Assembly (NCBI GenBank): GCA_001464865.1
Contig: LNEG01000131.1
Coordinates: forward strand, 1-43,783
DNA length: 43,783 nt
DNA from: Burkholderiales bacterium Ga0074133
GTDB taxonomy: Bacteria > Pseudomonadota > Gammaproteobacteria > Burkholderiales > Burkholderiaceae_C
Direction of reading: 5' to 3'
Below are positions 36,046-43,783 of the stretch, piece after piece (position 1 is the stretch's first letter; each line of letters opens with the position of its first letter). The translations under genes and the position numbers were made by a program. The notes below the pieces were generated by a model. That model did no database searches, was not told the DNA's origin, and worked only from the letters and a program-made list of their open reading frames with translations.

Positions 36046-36569
36046 TGAAATCCCTTTCCCGCCATTTCTCTTTGGCTCTGCTGCTCGGCACCGTGGCCCT
36101 GGCAGCTCCAGTGCAGGCTCAAGCACAAGAATTCAAGGCCGGTTTTGTCAACACAGACCGGATTTTCCGCGAGGCTAGCACTGCCAAGGCAGCTCAGGCC
36201 AAGCTCGAGCAGGAGTTCTCCCGCCGCGAGAAGGAACTGCTGGACATGGGTAACACCCTGAAGACTGCCAGCGAAAAGTTTGAGCGTGAAGCGCCCACAA
36301 TGGCTGAAAGCCAGCGCACCACCCGCCAGCGCCAGCTGGTGGACCAGGACCGCGAGTTCCAGCGCAAGCGCCGCGAATTCCAGGAAGACCTCACGGCTCG
36401 CAAGAACGAAGAACTGTCCGCAGTGCTTGAGCGCGCCAACAAGGTCGTCAAGCAGGTGGCCGAGGCCGAAAAGTACGACGTGATCCTCCAGGAGGCCGTC
36501 TACATCAACCCCAAGCATGACATCACCGACAAGGTGATCAAGGCGTTGAATGCCGCTGGCGGCAAGTGA
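36045..36569 (+). CDS. skp: Periplasmic chaperone Skp (OmpH family)
   Basis: A 174-residue periplasmic holdase for unfolded outer-membrane proteins. A signal peptide covers about residues 1-26 (cleavage after VQAQA). The mature part starts FKAGFVNTDRIFREA, the typical OmpH start, followed by a long charged coiled-coil arm (about 45-130) and the C-terminal YDVILQEAVYINPKHDITDKVIKAL. Its start codon shares a base with the bamA stop, so both are made together, fitting their joint job. lpxD follows after 27 bases. Confidence 0.95.
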   Translation: MKSLSRHFSLALLLGTVALAAPVQAQAQEFKAGFVNTDRIFREASTAKAAQAKLEQEFSRREKELLDMGNTLKTASEKFEREAPTMAESQRTTRQRQLVDQDREFQRKRREFQEDLTARKNEELSAVLERANKVVKQVAEAEKYDVILQEAVYINPKHDITDKVIKALNAAGGK

Positions 36570-36596
36570 CATGCGCGAGCGCACGGCGGGTGGCGC

Positions 36597-37580
36597 GTGA
36601 GCTTGCTCCTCGGACACATTGTTGATGCGCTCGGTGGTTCGCTGGAAGGTGGAGCGGTGCCAGGCACCGCAATCTCCCGGATAGCGCCACTGGAGGACGC
36701 AGGGCCGGGAGATTTGAGTTTCCTCAGCAACCCGCGCTACCAACAGCAACTGGCCGCCTCCCGGGCGGCCTGTGTCATTGTGGCGCCGGCGATGCGTGAC
36801 GTTGCGCTGGCCCGCGGACCCTGCATCGTCGCTGACAATCCCTACGTTTACTTTGCTCGCGCCACGCAACTGTGGCGCCAGCTCACGACGCCCCGGGCCA
36901 TGCCCGGCATCCATGCCAGTGCGGTGGTGGACTCCGCGGCGCAGATCGATCCCACAGCCACCATTGGCCCGCTTTGTGTGATCGAACGCGGCGCGGTGGT
37001 GGGTGCGGGCACGGTGCTCAAGTCCCGTGTGACGGTGGGTGAAGACTGCCGCATTGGCGCGCGCTGCATCGTGCACGCGGGCGTGGTGATCGGCGCTGAC
37101 GGCTTTGGCTTTGCGCCGGAGCACGGCCAGTGGGTCAAGATCGAGCAGCTCGGCGCCGTGCGCATTGGAGACGATGTCGAGATCGGTGCCAACACCTGCA
37201 TCGACCGAGGGGCCCTGCAGGACACGGTGATCGAAGATGGCGTCAAGCTCGACAACCTGATTCAGGTGGGCCACAACGTGCACATTGGCAAACACTCCGC
37301 CATGGCGGGGTGTGTGGGAATCGCGGGCAGTGCCAAGATTGGCGCTCACTGCACAGTGGGAGGGGGTGCGATCGTCCTGGGGCATCTGGAACTGGCCGAC
37401 AACGTGCATATCTCGGCGGCCACGGTGGTGACGCGGTCCTTGACGAGGCCCGGCCAGTACACCGGCATGTTTCCCATCGACGACAATGCGCGCTGGGAAA
37501 AGAACGCTGCAACATTGAAACAACTGCACAGCCTTCGCGAGCGCATCAAGGCGCTGGAGCAGGCGCTCAAGGCAGCATGA
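36597..37580 (+). CDS. lpxD: UDP-3-O-(3-hydroxyacyl)glucosamine N-acyltransferase
   Basis: A 327-residue acyltransferase for the third step of lipid A synthesis. The N-terminal uridine-binding domain (about 1-105) contains [16 protein letters not shown]; the left-handed beta-helix of hexapeptide repeats spans about 110-310, with the catalytic His in [11 protein letters not shown] (about 225) and [21 protein letters not shown]. It starts with GTG 36597. LpxD is the usual gene between skp and fabZ. Length is slightly short compared with E. coli (341) but complete. Confidence 0.96.
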   Translation: MSLLLGHIVDALGGSLEGGAVPGTAISRIAPLEDAGPGDLSFLSNPRYQQQLAASRAACVIVAPAMRDVALARGPCIVADNPYVYFARATQLWRQLTTPRAMPGIHASAVVDSAAQIDPTATIGPLCVIERGAVVGAGTVLKSRVTVGEDCRIGARCIVHAGVVIGADGFGFAPEHGQWVKIEQLGAVRIGDDVEIGANTCIDRGALQDTVIEDGVKLDNLIQVGHNVHIGKHSAMAGCVGIAGSAKIGAHCTVGGGAIVLGHLELADNVHISAATVVTRSLTRPGQYTGMFPIDDNARWEKNAATLKQLHSLRERIKALEQALKAA

Positions 37581-37596
37581 ACGGAAGAAGAACTCG

Positions 37597-38037
37597 ATGA
37601 TGGATATCCACGCAATTCTCAAGCAGCTGCCTCACCGCTACCCCTTTTTGCTGGTAGACCGGGTGATCGAGCTTGAGAAAAACACCCGCATCAAGGCGAT
37701 CAAGAACGTGACGTTCAACGAGCCTTACTTCATGGGGCACTTCCCAGGTCGTCCCGTGATGCCCGGGGTGTTGATCCTGGAGGCGCTGGCCCAGGCGGCA
37801 GGCCTGCTGGCGTTCGACGCGATGGGGCAGGTTCCGGACGAGAACAATATCTACTACTTTGTCGGCATCGATGGCGCCCGCTTCAAGCGCCCGGTGGAGC
37901 CCGGCGACCAGCTGGTGCTGACCATCACGATCGACCGCGTGCGCGGTGGCATCTGGAAATTCAAGGGTGTTGCCACCGTAGGCGAAGAGGTGGCCTGCGA
38001 AGCCGAACTCATGTGCACCATGCGCAACGTCGCCTGA
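37597..38037 (+). CDS. fabZ: 3-hydroxyacyl-ACP dehydratase FabZ
   Basis: A 146-residue hot-dog-fold dehydratase of fatty acid synthesis. Catalytic H48 is in the [14 protein letters not shown] motif and E62 in [20 protein letters not shown] near the N-terminus and [13 protein letters not shown] are also typical. Two ATG codons stand in tandem at 37597. Sitting between lpxD and lpxA it balances 3-hydroxyacyl-ACP use between fatty acid and lipid A synthesis. The stop is 21 bases before the lpxA start. Confidence 0.97.
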   Translation: MMDIHAILKQLPHRYPFLLVDRVIELEKNTRIKAIKNVTFNEPYFMGHFPGRPVMPGVLILEALAQAAGLLAFDAMGQVPDENNIYYFVGIDGARFKRPVEPGDQLVLTITIDRVRGGIWKFKGVATVGEEVACEAELMCTMRNVA

Positions 38038-38058
38038 TTGGTCGAAGGCGGGTTGAAC

Positions 38059-38847
38059 GTGAGCAATATCCATCCCACGGCCATCGTGGCCGATGGCGCG
38101 GTGCTGGATGAGACCGTGACGGTCGGGCCGTACGCGGTGATTGGCCCGCAGGTCACCATCGGGCCAGGTACAACAGTGGGTGCGCATTGCGTGATCGAGG
38201 GGCGCACGACCATCGGGTCGGACAACCGGATCTTCCAGTTCGCATCGCTGGGCGCAGCCCCCCAGGACAAGAAGTACGCGGGTGAGCCCACGCGCCTTGT
38301 CATCGGTGATCGCAACACGATCCGCGAGTTCTGTACGTTCAATCTGGGTACCGCGCAGGACCGTGGCGTCACCACCGTCGGGGACGACAACTGGATCATG
38401 GCCTACGTGCACATTGCGCACGACTGCGTGGTGGGCAACCAGACCATCCTGGCCAACAACGCTACGCTGGCCGGTCACGTGCACGTGGCCGATCAGGCCA
38501 TCATCGGCGGACTGACGGGCGTGCACCAGTTCGTGAAGATCGGTGCGCATGTGATGGCAGGGTTTGCCAGCCATATCTCGCAGGACGTGCCCCCGTTCAT
38601 GATGGTGGACGGCAACCCGCTGGCTGTGCGCGGGCTCAACATCGAAGGGCTGCGCCGCCGCGGCTTTTCGCCTGCGCGTGTTTCTGCCATCAAGCAGATG
38701 CATCGGCTGCTGTACCGCCAGGGCCTGACGCTCGAGGCAGCCCGCGCCTGCATCGCCGATCTTCCCGCAGTGCACCCCGAGGCCGCCGCCGACATCGCGC
38801 TCGTACAGGCGTTTCTCGACAGCTCCACGCGCGGCATTGCCCGCTGA
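38059..38847 (+). CDS. lpxA: UDP-N-acetylglucosamine acyltransferase
   Basis: A 262-residue enzyme for the first acylation in lipid A synthesis. I chose GTG 38059, which begins [13 protein letters not shown], the family-typical start; TTG codons at 38038 and 38053 are in frame but would overextend it. The hexapeptide-repeat helix covers about 1-185, with catalytic His in YVHIAHDC (about 120) and the [19 protein letters not shown] block; the C-terminal helical domain has [19 protein letters not shown]. Length equals that of E. coli LpxA. Confidence 0.97.
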   Translation: MSNIHPTAIVADGAVLDETVTVGPYAVIGPQVTIGPGTTVGAHCVIEGRTTIGSDNRIFQFASLGAAPQDKKYAGEPTRLVIGDRNTIREFCTFNLGTAQDRGVTTVGDDNWIMAYVHIAHDCVVGNQTILANNATLAGHVHVADQAIIGGLTGVHQFVKIGAHVMAGFASHISQDVPPFMMVDGNPLAVRGLNIEGLRRRGFSPARVSAIKQMHRLLYRQGLTLEAARACIADLPAVHPEAAADIALVQAFLDSSTRGIAR

Positions 38848-38858
38848 AAGCTGCACGC

Positions 38859-40031
38859 ATGGAAGCTGCACCCCAGGTGGCCATGGTGGCCGGTGAAACA
38901 TCGGGCGACCTGCTGGCGGGGCTGTTGCTCGATGGCATGCAGGCGAAGTGGCCGGGCCTTGCGTCTCGCGGCATCGGCGGCCCGCAAATGGCACAGCGCG
39001 GTTTCGATGCCTGGTGGCCCAGTGACAAACTGGCGGTGCACGGCTACAGCATGGAAGTGCTGCGGCGCCTGCGCGAGCTTCTGCGCATCCGCAAAAACCT
39101 GCGTGACCGCCTGCTGACCGAGCGCCCCGATGTCTTCATTGGCGTGGACGCTCCCGATTTCAACCTGGGGCTGGAGGCCGACCTGCGTGCGGCGGGCATC
39201 AAGACCGTGCACTTTGTCTGCCCTTCGGTCTGGGCGTGGCGTGCGGACCGTGTCGAGAAGATCCGCCGCAGTGCCGACCATGTGCTGTGCATCTTTCCGT
39301 TTGAGCCCGAACTGCTGGCACGCCACGGCATTGCTGCCACCTACGTGGGCCATCCGCTGGCGTCGGTGATTCCGATGGTGCCCGACCGCGCCGCTGCCCG
39401 TGCGCAGTTGCAGTTGCAGTTGCAGTTGCAGGATGATGACGAAGTGCTCGCCATCCTGCCGGGCAGCCGGTCGTCAGAGATTCAGTACATCGCTCCGGCG
39501 TTCTTTCAGGCGGCAGCGCTTGTTCATCAAGCGCGACCTGCTTTAAAAATGATCGTGCCCGCAGTGCCGTTGCTGCGTGATCGCATCGTGCAGGCGGCAG
39601 CGGCCTGCGGGCTGGGCGACGTGGTCCGTGTGGTCGCCGGTCAATCGCACACGGTGCTGGCGGCGTGCGATGCCACGCTCATCGCCAGTGGCACCGCCAC
39701 ACTGGAAGCCGCCCTGTTCAAGCGCCCGATGGTGATCGGCTATCACATGCACCCGATCAGCTGGTGGCTGATGCGTCGCAAGCAGCTGCAGCCGTGGGTG
39801 GGGCTTCCCAACATCCTGTGCCGTGATTTCGTCGTGCCCGAGCTGATTCAGGATGCGGCCACGCCGCAGGCGCTTGCGGACGCGTGTCTTGCATGGCTCG
39901 ATGCCCGGCGGCACAACCCCGGGAAAATCGAGGCCCTCGAACAGCGTTTCACGGCCCTGCATGTCAGCCTGCAGCGCAATACATCCCAATTGGCAGCCGA
40001 TGCGATCCAGAAAATCATCGCCCACGCCTGA
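38859..40031 (+). CDS. lpxB: Lipid-A-disaccharide synthase
   Basis: A 390-residue peripheral membrane GT-B glycosyltransferase joining UDP-diacylglucosamine and lipid X. The N-terminus has [18 protein letters not shown] and [40 protein letters not shown] (about 92-126), LPGSRSSEI (about 200) and [21 protein letters not shown] (about 275-296) are family signatures. Residues about 183-190 are a QL repeat encoded by a hexanucleotide repeat (39405-39431). The start is 11 bases after lpxA, and the 3' end overlaps rnhB by 32 bases. Confidence 0.96.
   Translation: MEAAPQVAMVAGETSGDLLAGLLLDGMQAKWPGLASRGIGGPQMAQRGFDAWWPSDKLAVHGYSMEVLRRLRELLRIRKNLRDRLLTERPDVFIGVDAPDFNLGLEADLRAAGIKTVHFVCPSVWAWRADRVEKIRRSADHVLCIFPFEPELLARHGIAATYVGHPLASVIPMVPDRAAARAQLQLQLQLQDDDEVLAILPGSRSSEIQYIAPAFFQAAALVHQARPALKMIVPAVPLLRDRIVQAAAACGLGDVVRVVAGQSHTVLAACDATLIASGTATLEAALFKRPMVIGYHMHPISWWLMRRKQLQPWVGLPNILCRDFVVPELIQDAATPQALADACLAWLDARRHNPGKIEALEQRFTALHVSLQRNTSQLAADAIQKIIAHA
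39405..39431 (+). repeat. Hexanucleotide CAGTTG tandem repeat inside lpxB
   Basis: Four full CAGTTG units plus CAG encode alternating Gln-Leu. Each unit adds two residues and never shifts the frame, so copy number change would alter only loop length. Confidence 0.9.
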
Positions 40032-40638
40032 ACAGGCCAGCCTGCCCTGGCATCCACCCGGCCTGGTGACCGGGGTGGACGAGGCTGGCCGGGGACCCCT
40101 GGCAGGGCCGGTGGTGGCTGCGGCTGTGATCCTGGATGACCTGCGACCCATCGCGGGACTGGCTGATTCCAAGGCGCTGACGGCAGCGCGCCGCGAGAGG
40201 CTGTATGACGAAATCCGCGCCAAGGCGCTGTGCTGCAGCATTGCCGAGGCCTCGGTCGAAGAGATCGATCAGCTCAACATCCTGCAGGCCACGATGCTGG
40301 CCATGCGCCGTGCGGTGATGGGCTTGCGTCTGAAGCCCGCCATGGTCCTGGTCGACGGAAACCGGATACCTGTTCTGGACATACCGGCCGAGGCCATCGT
40401 ACGGGGGGACGCGCTCGTGCCGTCGATCTCGGCGGCTTCCATCCTTGCCAAGGTGCACCGCGACCGTTGGTGCGCACAGGTTCACGAGCAGTTTCCGCAA
40501 TACGGCTTCGCCGGGCACAAGGGCTATGGCACCGCATTGCACATGGCGGCGCTGCGCGAGCATGGCGCATGCATCCACCACCGCCGGTCGTTTGCGCCCG
40601 TGGCAGAACGGCTGCTCCTACAGGAAGCGACGCGATGA
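40000..40638 (+). CDS. rnhB: Ribonuclease HII
   Basis: A 212-residue enzyme cutting RNA in RNA-DNA hybrids and at single misincorporated ribonucleotides. Catalytic motif [15 protein letters not shown] (about 25-39), [14 protein letters not shown], the Asp in LVDGNRIP, and [14 protein letters not shown] with the downstream Y-F--HKGYGT motif are present. ATG 40000 inside the lpxB end is the likely start, giving a 32-base overlap; earlier in-frame ATGs lie deeper in lpxB. Its own stop overlaps the next start in ATGA. Confidence 0.95.
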   Translation: MRSRKSSPTPEQASLPWHPPGLVTGVDEAGRGPLAGPVVAAAVILDDLRPIAGLADSKALTAARRERLYDEIRAKALCCSIAEASVEEIDQLNILQATMLAMRRAVMGLRLKPAMVLVDGNRIPVLDIPAEAIVRGDALVPSISAASILAKVHRDRWCAQVHEQFPQYGFAGHKGYGTALHMAALREHGACIHHRRSFAPVAERLLLQEATR

Positions 40639-41408
40639 CCGTGCCCTCCATCACTGCGATCCACTCGCGCGAGAACCCGTTCGTGAAGGATCTGCGCCGG
40701 CTCGCGCAGGACACGACGGCCTACCGCAAGCAGGGCCGCGTCTGGCTGGAGGGCGACCACCTTTGCCGCGCAGCCGTTGAAAGGGGCGTGCGGGCCGCGG
40801 TGGCGGTGTTTTCTGAGTCATTTTGGCCGCTGGTCCAACAAGAATTTGGCTCCTCTGCTATCAAAATAGTAGTGCTGGCCGACAGCCTGTTTGCGGATGT
40901 CAGCGGGCTCGAATCCCCGGCCCGCATGGGCTTCGTGATGGACCTTCCTGCGCCGCCAGCCGTGCAGCCCGGGGCGGCCACTCTGGTGCTCGACCGTGTG
41001 CAGGACGCGGGCAACGTGGGCTCCATCCTTCGCAGTGCATCGGCGTTCGGGTTCAGTCAGGTGCTTGCCATCAAGGGCAGTGCTGCGCTGTGGTCTCCCA
41101 AGGTGGTTCGCGCGGGGATGGGCGCACACTTTGCACTGCATCTGGTCGAGGGGCTGGACGCGCAAGATCTGGAGATGCTGCAAGTCCCGTTGCTGGTCAC
41201 CCATGTGCATGGTGGTGCACAGCTGCACCAGGCCGTGTTGCCCTGGCCTTGTGCGTGGGTGATGGGGCACGAAGGGCAGGGCGTGTCATCCGAGCTCGAA
41301 GGCATGGCCAGCCAGCGCATCCGCATTGCCCAGCCCGGCGGCGAGGAATCGCTCAACGTGGCCGCCGCGGCTGCCATCTGCCTGCATGCCAGCGCTGCGG
41401 CGCGGTAA
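40635..41408 (+). CDS. SpoU/TrmH family RNA 2'-O-methyltransferase (RlmB-like)
   Basis: A 257-residue SPOUT methyltransferase, probably acting on rRNA. The N-terminal substrate-binding domain (about 1-100) starts [18 protein letters not shown]; the knotted catalytic domain shows motif 1 [22 protein letters not shown] (about 116-137), motif 2 [12 protein letters not shown] (about 203-214) and motif 3 [18 protein letters not shown] (about 234-251). These match TrmH-type enzymes making 2'-O-methyl nucleotides; the exact position is not known. Residues about 71-81 are coded by an AT-rich patch of the dispersed repeat family. The start overlaps the rnhB stop. Confidence 0.92.
   Translation: MTVPSITAIHSRENPFVKDLRRLAQDTTAYRKQGRVWLEGDHLCRAAVERGVRAAVAVFSESFWPLVQQEFGSSAIKIVVLADSLFADVSGLESPARMGFVMDLPAPPAVQPGAATLVLDRVQDAGNVGSILRSASAFGFSQVLAIKGSAALWSPKVVRAGMGAHFALHLVEGLDAQDLEMLQVPLLVTHVHGGAQLHQAVLPWPCAWVMGHEGQGVSSELEGMASQRIRIAQPGGEESLNVAAAAAICLHASAAAR
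40846..40877 (-). repeat. Dispersed AT-rich repeat, copy e, inside the SpoU-type gene
   Basis: On the minus strand the patch reads CACTACTATTTTGATAGCAG, close to the CTAC...GTAGC core of the copy at 24701. It lies in frame inside the coding region, in the linker or substrate-binding part of the protein. Confidence 0.45.
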
Positions 41409-41639
41409 GCGAGAGCAGACCGGCCGACGGTCCGAAGCCGTCAATGCCCCTCCCGCATGAGGATGTTGCGCTGCAACACTGCAATCGGTACGCAAGCAGG
41501 TGCGGGTATAATCGGGGGCTTTTCTCGCAACAGCGTCGCCCGACCGCACCCAAAGCAACAACCTATCTGAGAGCAGCCACTGGCCTCCATTGCGAGTGGC
41601 CTGCAGGCGCCGGGCGACCGTAACCATCCGGAGAACCCA
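41409..41639 (+). promoter_or_regulatory. carA leader and promoter
   Basis: TATAAT at 41507-41512 is a perfect -10 box without a clear -35; transcription would start near 41519. The 120-base leader holds an outer helix GTCGCCCG (41535-41542) with CGGGCGAC (41611-41618) and an inner hairpin GCCACT (41576-41581) with AGTGGC (41595-41600). The carA ribosome site GGAG follows at about 41630. Such a folded leader could regulate pyrimidine/arginine-dependent expression, but no known riboswitch class is recognised. Confidence 0.55.
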
Positions 41640-42812
41640 GTGCTTTTGTCTCTACAGGGAACCTTCCCGCCCGCCATCCTGGCGCTCGCAGACGGCACGG
41701 TCTTTATCGGCAACTCGATCGGTGCCACCGGCACCACAGTCGGCGAGGTGGTGTTCAACACCTCCATCACCGGCTATCAGGAAATCCTCACTGACCCCAG
41801 CTACTGCCAGCAGATCGTGACGCTCACGTATCCGCACATTGGCAACTACGGTGTCAATGCAGAGGATGTCGAGGCCGACAAGGTCCATGCTGCGGGCCTG
41901 ATCATCAAAGACCTGCCCCTGCTGGCCAGCAACTTCCGCTCGACGGAAACGCTCTCGCAGTACCTCGTGCGCGAGAACACGGTCGCCATCGCCAACATCG
42001 ACACCCGCAAGCTCACCCGCCTGCTGCGCACCCAGGGCGCGCAAAACGGCGCCATCATCGGCCTCGCTTCCGGCGAGGCGGTCACGCAGTCGCTGATTGA
42101 CAGCGCCATCGCCAAGGCCAAGGCAGCGCCCAGCATGGCAGGCCTCGACCTGGCCAAGGTCGTCAGCACCAAGGCTCCGTACGCGTGGACGCAAAACGAG
42201 TGGAAGCTCGGCTCTGGCTATGGCGAGCTGACGCAGCCCGAGTTCCATGTCGTGGCGTTCGACTATGGCGTCAAGAAGAACATCCTGCGCATGCTGGCCG
42301 AGCGCGGTTGCCGCATCACCGTGGTGCCGGCGCAGACGCCTGCAGCCGATGTGCTGGCCATGAAGCCTGACGGCGTTTTCCTGTCGAACGGCCCTGGCGA
42401 CCCGGAGCCGTGTGATTACGCCATTGCCGCCACCCGCACCATCGTCGACAGCGGCTTGCCCACCTTCGGCATCTGCCTGGGCCACCAGATCATGGCTCTG
42501 GCCGCCGGTGCCAAGACGTTCAAGATGACCAACAGCCACCACGGCGGCAACCACCCCGTGAAGGATCTGGATTCCGGCCGCGTCAGCATCACGAGCCAGA
42601 ACCACGGTTTTGCGGTGGACATGGAGACGCTGCCCGCCAACCTGCGCGCCACGCACATCAGCCTGTTTGATGGCACGCTGCAGGGCCTGGAGCATAAGGA
42701 CAAGCCAGCGTTCTGCTTCCAGGGGCACCCCGAGGCCTCCCCCGGCCCGCACGACATTGCCTACCTTTTCGACCGTTTCACCGACGCCATGCGCGCGGCG
42801 AAAGCTGCATGA
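41640..42812 (+). CDS. carA: Carbamoyl-phosphate synthase small subunit
   Basis: A 390-residue glutamine amidotransferase subunit that releases ammonia from glutamine for carbamoyl phosphate synthesis (pyrimidines and arginine). The N-terminal domain (about 1-190) has [26 protein letters not shown] and [14 protein letters not shown]; the class I GATase domain (about 200-385) has [10 protein letters not shown], nucleophile C279 in GICLGHQ and H363-E365 in [11 protein letters not shown]. It starts with GTG and a GGAG site six bases upstream. The small unknown gene and carB follow. Confidence 0.97.
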   Translation: MLLSLQGTFPPAILALADGTVFIGNSIGATGTTVGEVVFNTSITGYQEILTDPSYCQQIVTLTYPHIGNYGVNAEDVEADKVHAAGLIIKDLPLLASNFRSTETLSQYLVRENTVAIANIDTRKLTRLLRTQGAQNGAIIGLASGEAVTQSLIDSAIAKAKAAPSMAGLDLAKVVSTKAPYAWTQNEWKLGSGYGELTQPEFHVVAFDYGVKKNILRMLAERGCRITVVPAQTPAADVLAMKPDGVFLSNGPGDPEPCDYAIAATRTIVDSGLPTFGICLGHQIMALAAGAKTFKMTNSHHGGNHPVKDLDSGRVSITSQNHGFAVDMETLPANLRATHISLFDGTLQGLEHKDKPAFCFQGHPEASPGPHDIAYLFDRFTDAMRAAKAA

Positions 42813-42833
42813 AGCAGGCACGATAAGCGCGCC

Positions 42834-43238
42834 ATGAAACTCTTCAGCTTCCCCCTCGCAACGCTCGAAAAAGCGATCCACAAACGCGTGCTGACGCTAC
42901 CGTCGCCACATCGGGAGTGGTTCTCCGAACGCTGGGCGCAAAAACCCTACAAGAAGGCTTTCGTCGAGAACAAGGCGATGCCACTGGTCACCCTGGTGTC
43001 CAAGGGCAAGACGCTGGACGATGCCGAGTTTGCGGAGCTGCTGCAGGACTGGGATGTCCAGTTCTATGACGCTGAAGAGCAAGTGCTGCGCCCGCTCATA
43101 CAGGGCGATGGCCTGCTCCAACTGATGCAGAAGAACCTGCCCCCCGAACGCGCGCAGGCGCTCCTGGCGAAGCTGACCGAGCGACGCCCGTCTGCCACCC
43201 CTTCAAGCCCCCAGGCAGCCGAACCCACGATCGACTGA
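42834..43238 (+). CDS. Uncharacterised 134-residue protein between carA and carB
   Basis: I do not recognise this gene. It encodes 134 residues, starts at ATG 42834 and has normal high-GC third positions, so I judge it real despite no clear ribosome site. The protein is soluble: basic N-terminal half ([35 protein letters not shown]), a middle acidic helix region ([25 protein letters not shown]), and a Pro/Ser/Ala-rich C-terminal tail. The gaps to carA (21 bases) and carB (10 bases) imply one operon, so it may be made with carbamoyl phosphate synthase. No domain or motif points to a function. Confidence 0.7.
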   Translation: MKLFSFPLATLEKAIHKRVLTLPSPHREWFSERWAQKPYKKAFVENKAMPLVTLVSKGKTLDDAEFAELLQDWDVQFYDAEEQVLRPLIQGDGLLQLMQKNLPPERAQALLAKLTERRPSATPSSPQAAEPTID

Positions 43239-43248
43239 TCGACGCACC

Positions 43249-43783
43249 ATGCCAAAACGTACAGACATAAAAAGCATCCTCATCATCGGCGCCGGCCCGA
43301 TCATCATCGGCCAGGCCTGTGAGTTCGATTACTCCGGCGTCCAGGCCTGCAAGGCCCTGCGCGAAGAAGGCTACAAGGTCATCCTGATCAACAGCAACCC
43401 TGCCACGATCATGACCGACCCGGCCACCGCCGACGTCACCTACATCGAGCCCATCACCTGGCAGACGGTCGAGAAGATCATCGCCAAGGAACGCCCGGAC
43501 GCCATCCTGCCCACCATGGGTGGCCAGACCGCGCTGAACTGCGCGCTGGACCTGTGGCGCAACGGCGTGCTCGACAAGTACAAGGTCGAGCTGATCGGCG
43601 CCACGCCCGAAGCCATCGACAAGGCCGAAGACCGCCTGAAGTTCAAGGACGCCATGACCAAGATCGGTCTGGGCTCTGCGCGCTCCGGCATTGCCCACAG
43701 CATGGACGAAGCTTGGGCCGTGCAAAAGACCGTGGGTTTCCCCACGGTGATCCGTCCCAGCTTCACTCTTGGTGTCACGGGTG
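43249..43783 (+). CDS. carB: Carbamoyl-phosphate synthase large subunit, N-terminal fragment
   Basis: The first 178 codons are present; the gene runs off the right edge. It starts [18 protein letters not shown] and shows [27 protein letters not shown], and [10 protein letters not shown], all typical of the first ATP-grasp half that makes carboxyphosphate. R169 in VIRPSF aligns with the E. coli ATP ligand of the same number. The following loop reads TLGVTG, so residue 176 is Val where the family has Gly (G175-G176 bind ATP in E. coli). That is unexpected and could be a sequence error or a real variant. Confidence 0.95.
   Translation, partial: MPKRTDIKSILIIGAGPIIIGQACEFDYSGVQACKALREEGYKVILINSNPATIMTDPATADVTYIEPITWQTVEKIIAKERPDAILPTMGGQTALNCALDLWRNGVLDKYKVELIGATPEAIDKAEDRLKFKDAMTKIGLGSARSGIAHSMDEAWAVQKTVGFPTVIRPSFTLGVTG

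Noticed and set aside
36042..37622. 526-codon open frame on the minus strand opposite skp and lpxD
   Set aside because: It overlaps two well-recognised genes, and its sequence is low-complexity with many His and Arg.
39530..39556. Possible sixth copy of the dispersed repeat in lpxB (AT-rich TTTAAAAATGATCG)
   Set aside because: The palindromic GCTAT/ATAGC core is missing, so similarity is too weak.

Overview
This window looks like a chromosomal segment of a betaproteobacterium of the family Comamonadaceae, close to Acidovorax. The evidence is high GC content, the gene order rpsB-tsf-pyrH-frr-uppS-cdsA-dxr-rseP-bamA-skp-lpxD-fabZ-lpxA-lpxB-rnhB, the DUF2069/BrkB pair, and a dispersed AT-rich GCTAT/ATAGC repeat that I associate from memory with this family. 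No transposase, integrase, phage gene or CRISPR array was seen.

Left part (1-13,000): mostly single genes or pairs. In order they are the start of an FAD-linked oxidase, a DUF2069 membrane protein divergent from a YihY/BrkB protein, a Mpo1-like protein, a sulfhydrylase-hydrolase pair, a CBS protein, a PAS-GAF-GGDEF-EAL regulator facing away from chorismate synthase (aroC), an EamA exporter, the glyA-nrdR pair and a membrane-anchored lytic transglycosylase. A clear ZTP (pfl) riboswitch precedes glyA, linking one-carbon metabolism to the ZMP/ZTP alarmone.

Middle (13,000-17,300): a 1-kb gap without a credible protein gene. It holds divergent promoters, a candidate structured RNA of about 350 nt with its own terminator, a palindromic GTTTCG/CGAAAC cluster, and a second structured stretch ending in a terminator-like hairpin just before a DUF349 protein gene. 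After that gene lie tRNA-Leu(CAG) and a truncated second copy that keeps a perfect TATAAT box and runs into its own terminator. The tRNA promoter overlaps the TTG start of rnr (RNase R).

Right of this (17,300-26,100): rnr, a membrane-anchored alpha/beta hydrolase, an AraC-type regulator, NAD(P)HX repair enzyme nnr, a DadA-like FAD oxidoreductase and an amidase.

Right part (26,100-41,400): a long co-directional cluster for translation (rpsB, tsf, frr), UMP kinase, isoprenoid and phospholipid precursors (dxr, uppS, cdsA), outer-membrane assembly (rseP, bamA, skp) and lipid A synthesis (lpxD, fabZ, lpxA, lpxB), ending in rnhB and a SpoU-type rRNA methyltransferase. Many junctions overlap (ATGA, TAATG). 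Downstream is carA with a structured leader, a small unknown gene, and the start of carB. The carB fragment carries Val instead of the usual Gly at residue 176 in the ATP-binding loop.

The most unusual items are the truncated but apparently transcribable tRNA-Leu, the candidate RNA at about 13,287-13,632, the structured DUF349 leader, the AT-rich repeats inside essential genes, and the carB substitution.
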